Positions 63,816-64,000 of a stretch of DNA of 64,000 bases are shown piece by piece. Where the stretch lies: positions 124,001 through 188,000 of the forward strand of contig JANYKN010000089.1 in assembly GCA_025361565.1 (NCBI GenBank). The letters run 5' to 3'. The notes under the pieces were generated by a model. That model saw only the letters and a program-made list of their open reading frames with translations. It ran no database searches and had not been told where the DNA came from. Made by a program: the position numbers and the translations under genes. Origin of the DNA: Bacteroidota bacterium (GTDB taxonomy: Bacteria > Bacteroidota > Bacteroidia > Bacteroidales > NBLH01). The number at the start of each line of letters is the position of its first letter. Within the stretch, counting starts at the first letter, position 1.

Positions 63816-64000
63816 TTACTTCCTGAAAATCTTAGGTTTAGCAATCCCAATTTTATCAAAGAAATAGGCAAACGATACTGATAGTACACCAAAACCATAT
63901 TTCATGCTTCTTCGAAGGTTAATCGATGATGCTTCCTCAAAATATTTTGTAGGGCAAGTAATTTCTGCAATTTCAAAGCCTGCTTTAAATATTTGAGCAA
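63816..64000 (-). CDS. Glycosyltransferase family 2, C-terminal part (5' end outside window)
   Basis: An open minus-strand frame from the right edge to TAA at 63816-63818 encodes 60 residues. It includes QIFKAGFEIAEITCPTKYFE, SSINLRRSMKYGFGVLSV and a basic end KPKIFRK. This is the typical C-terminus of dolichyl-phosphate-mannose-synthase-like GT2 proteins in Bacteroidota (EIxCPTKYFEEASSINxxRS). Too short to judge function; it has no start codon in the window. Confidence 0.75.
   Translation of the reverse strand, partial: AQIFKAGFEIAEITCPTKYFEEASSINLRRSMKYGFGVLSVSFAYFFDKIGIAKPKIFRK

Overview
The window comes from an AT-rich Bacteroidota chromosome, most likely a Bacteroidales/Marinilabiliales-like lineage. 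Supporting signs are a SusC/SusD pair controlled by an ECF sigma factor and a FecR anti-sigma factor, a STN-carrying TonB receptor, a CHU_C-type (gliding/type IX secretion) C-terminal domain, the DAHP synthase-chorismate mutase fusion, the zapA-6S RNA-rny cluster, and promoters of the TTTG / TAnnTTTG type. There are no rRNA, tRNA, CRISPR or intact insertion sequences.

Layout. 1-8.6 kb: the 3' end of a GH94 glycoside phosphorylase, then an ECF sigma/FecR/SusC/SusD uptake locus. 8.7-15.3 kb: housekeeping genes (pckA, xerD, aroQ, lipA, lipB), a HupE/UreJ-like membrane protein and a Cu/Zn superoxide dismutase. 15.5-20 kb: a DUF6702-like secreted protein, a large secreted CHU_C protein and a TPR protein. 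20-40.8 kb: a large surface polysaccharide (O-antigen/capsule) locus. It holds two separate sets of WbpB/WbpD/WbpE-like genes for 3-amino-uronate sugars, a UDP-sugar dehydrogenase, gmd and GDP-fucose synthase, an initiating sugar phosphotransferase, glycosyltransferases, an O-acetyltransferase, an O-antigen ligase-family protein, an EpsG-like polymerase, a flippase and a Wzz-like chain-length protein. 40.9-43.4 kb: rny, 6S RNA, zapA and a ZapB-like coiled-coil gene. 43.7-46.5 kb: an M23 peptidase and a receiver/RsbW-like protein. 46.6-53.6 kb: an aromatic amino acid operon (pheA, aminotransferase, tyrA, DAHP synthase-chorismate mutase, aroA, aroC). 53.6-58.5 kb: two sensor kinases and a secreted MsrB. 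58.5-64 kb: palindromic repeats, outer-membrane proteins, a Kelch lipoprotein and the 3' end of a glycosyltransferase at the right edge.

The most notable element is the leader of the aromatic operon (46.63-47.06 kb). A Bacteroidota-type promoter is followed by two successive short ORFs packed with Phe and Tyr codons. Each is followed by a rho-independent terminator and by a competing antiterminator pairing that I could trace base by base. This looks like two ribosome-mediated attenuators in series governing Phe/Tyr synthesis. Other points worth a second look are the duplicated amino-sugar modules, a foreign-looking beta-rich insert in SusD, REP-like palindrome clusters, and an inverted pair of palindromic elements flanking an outer-membrane protein gene.
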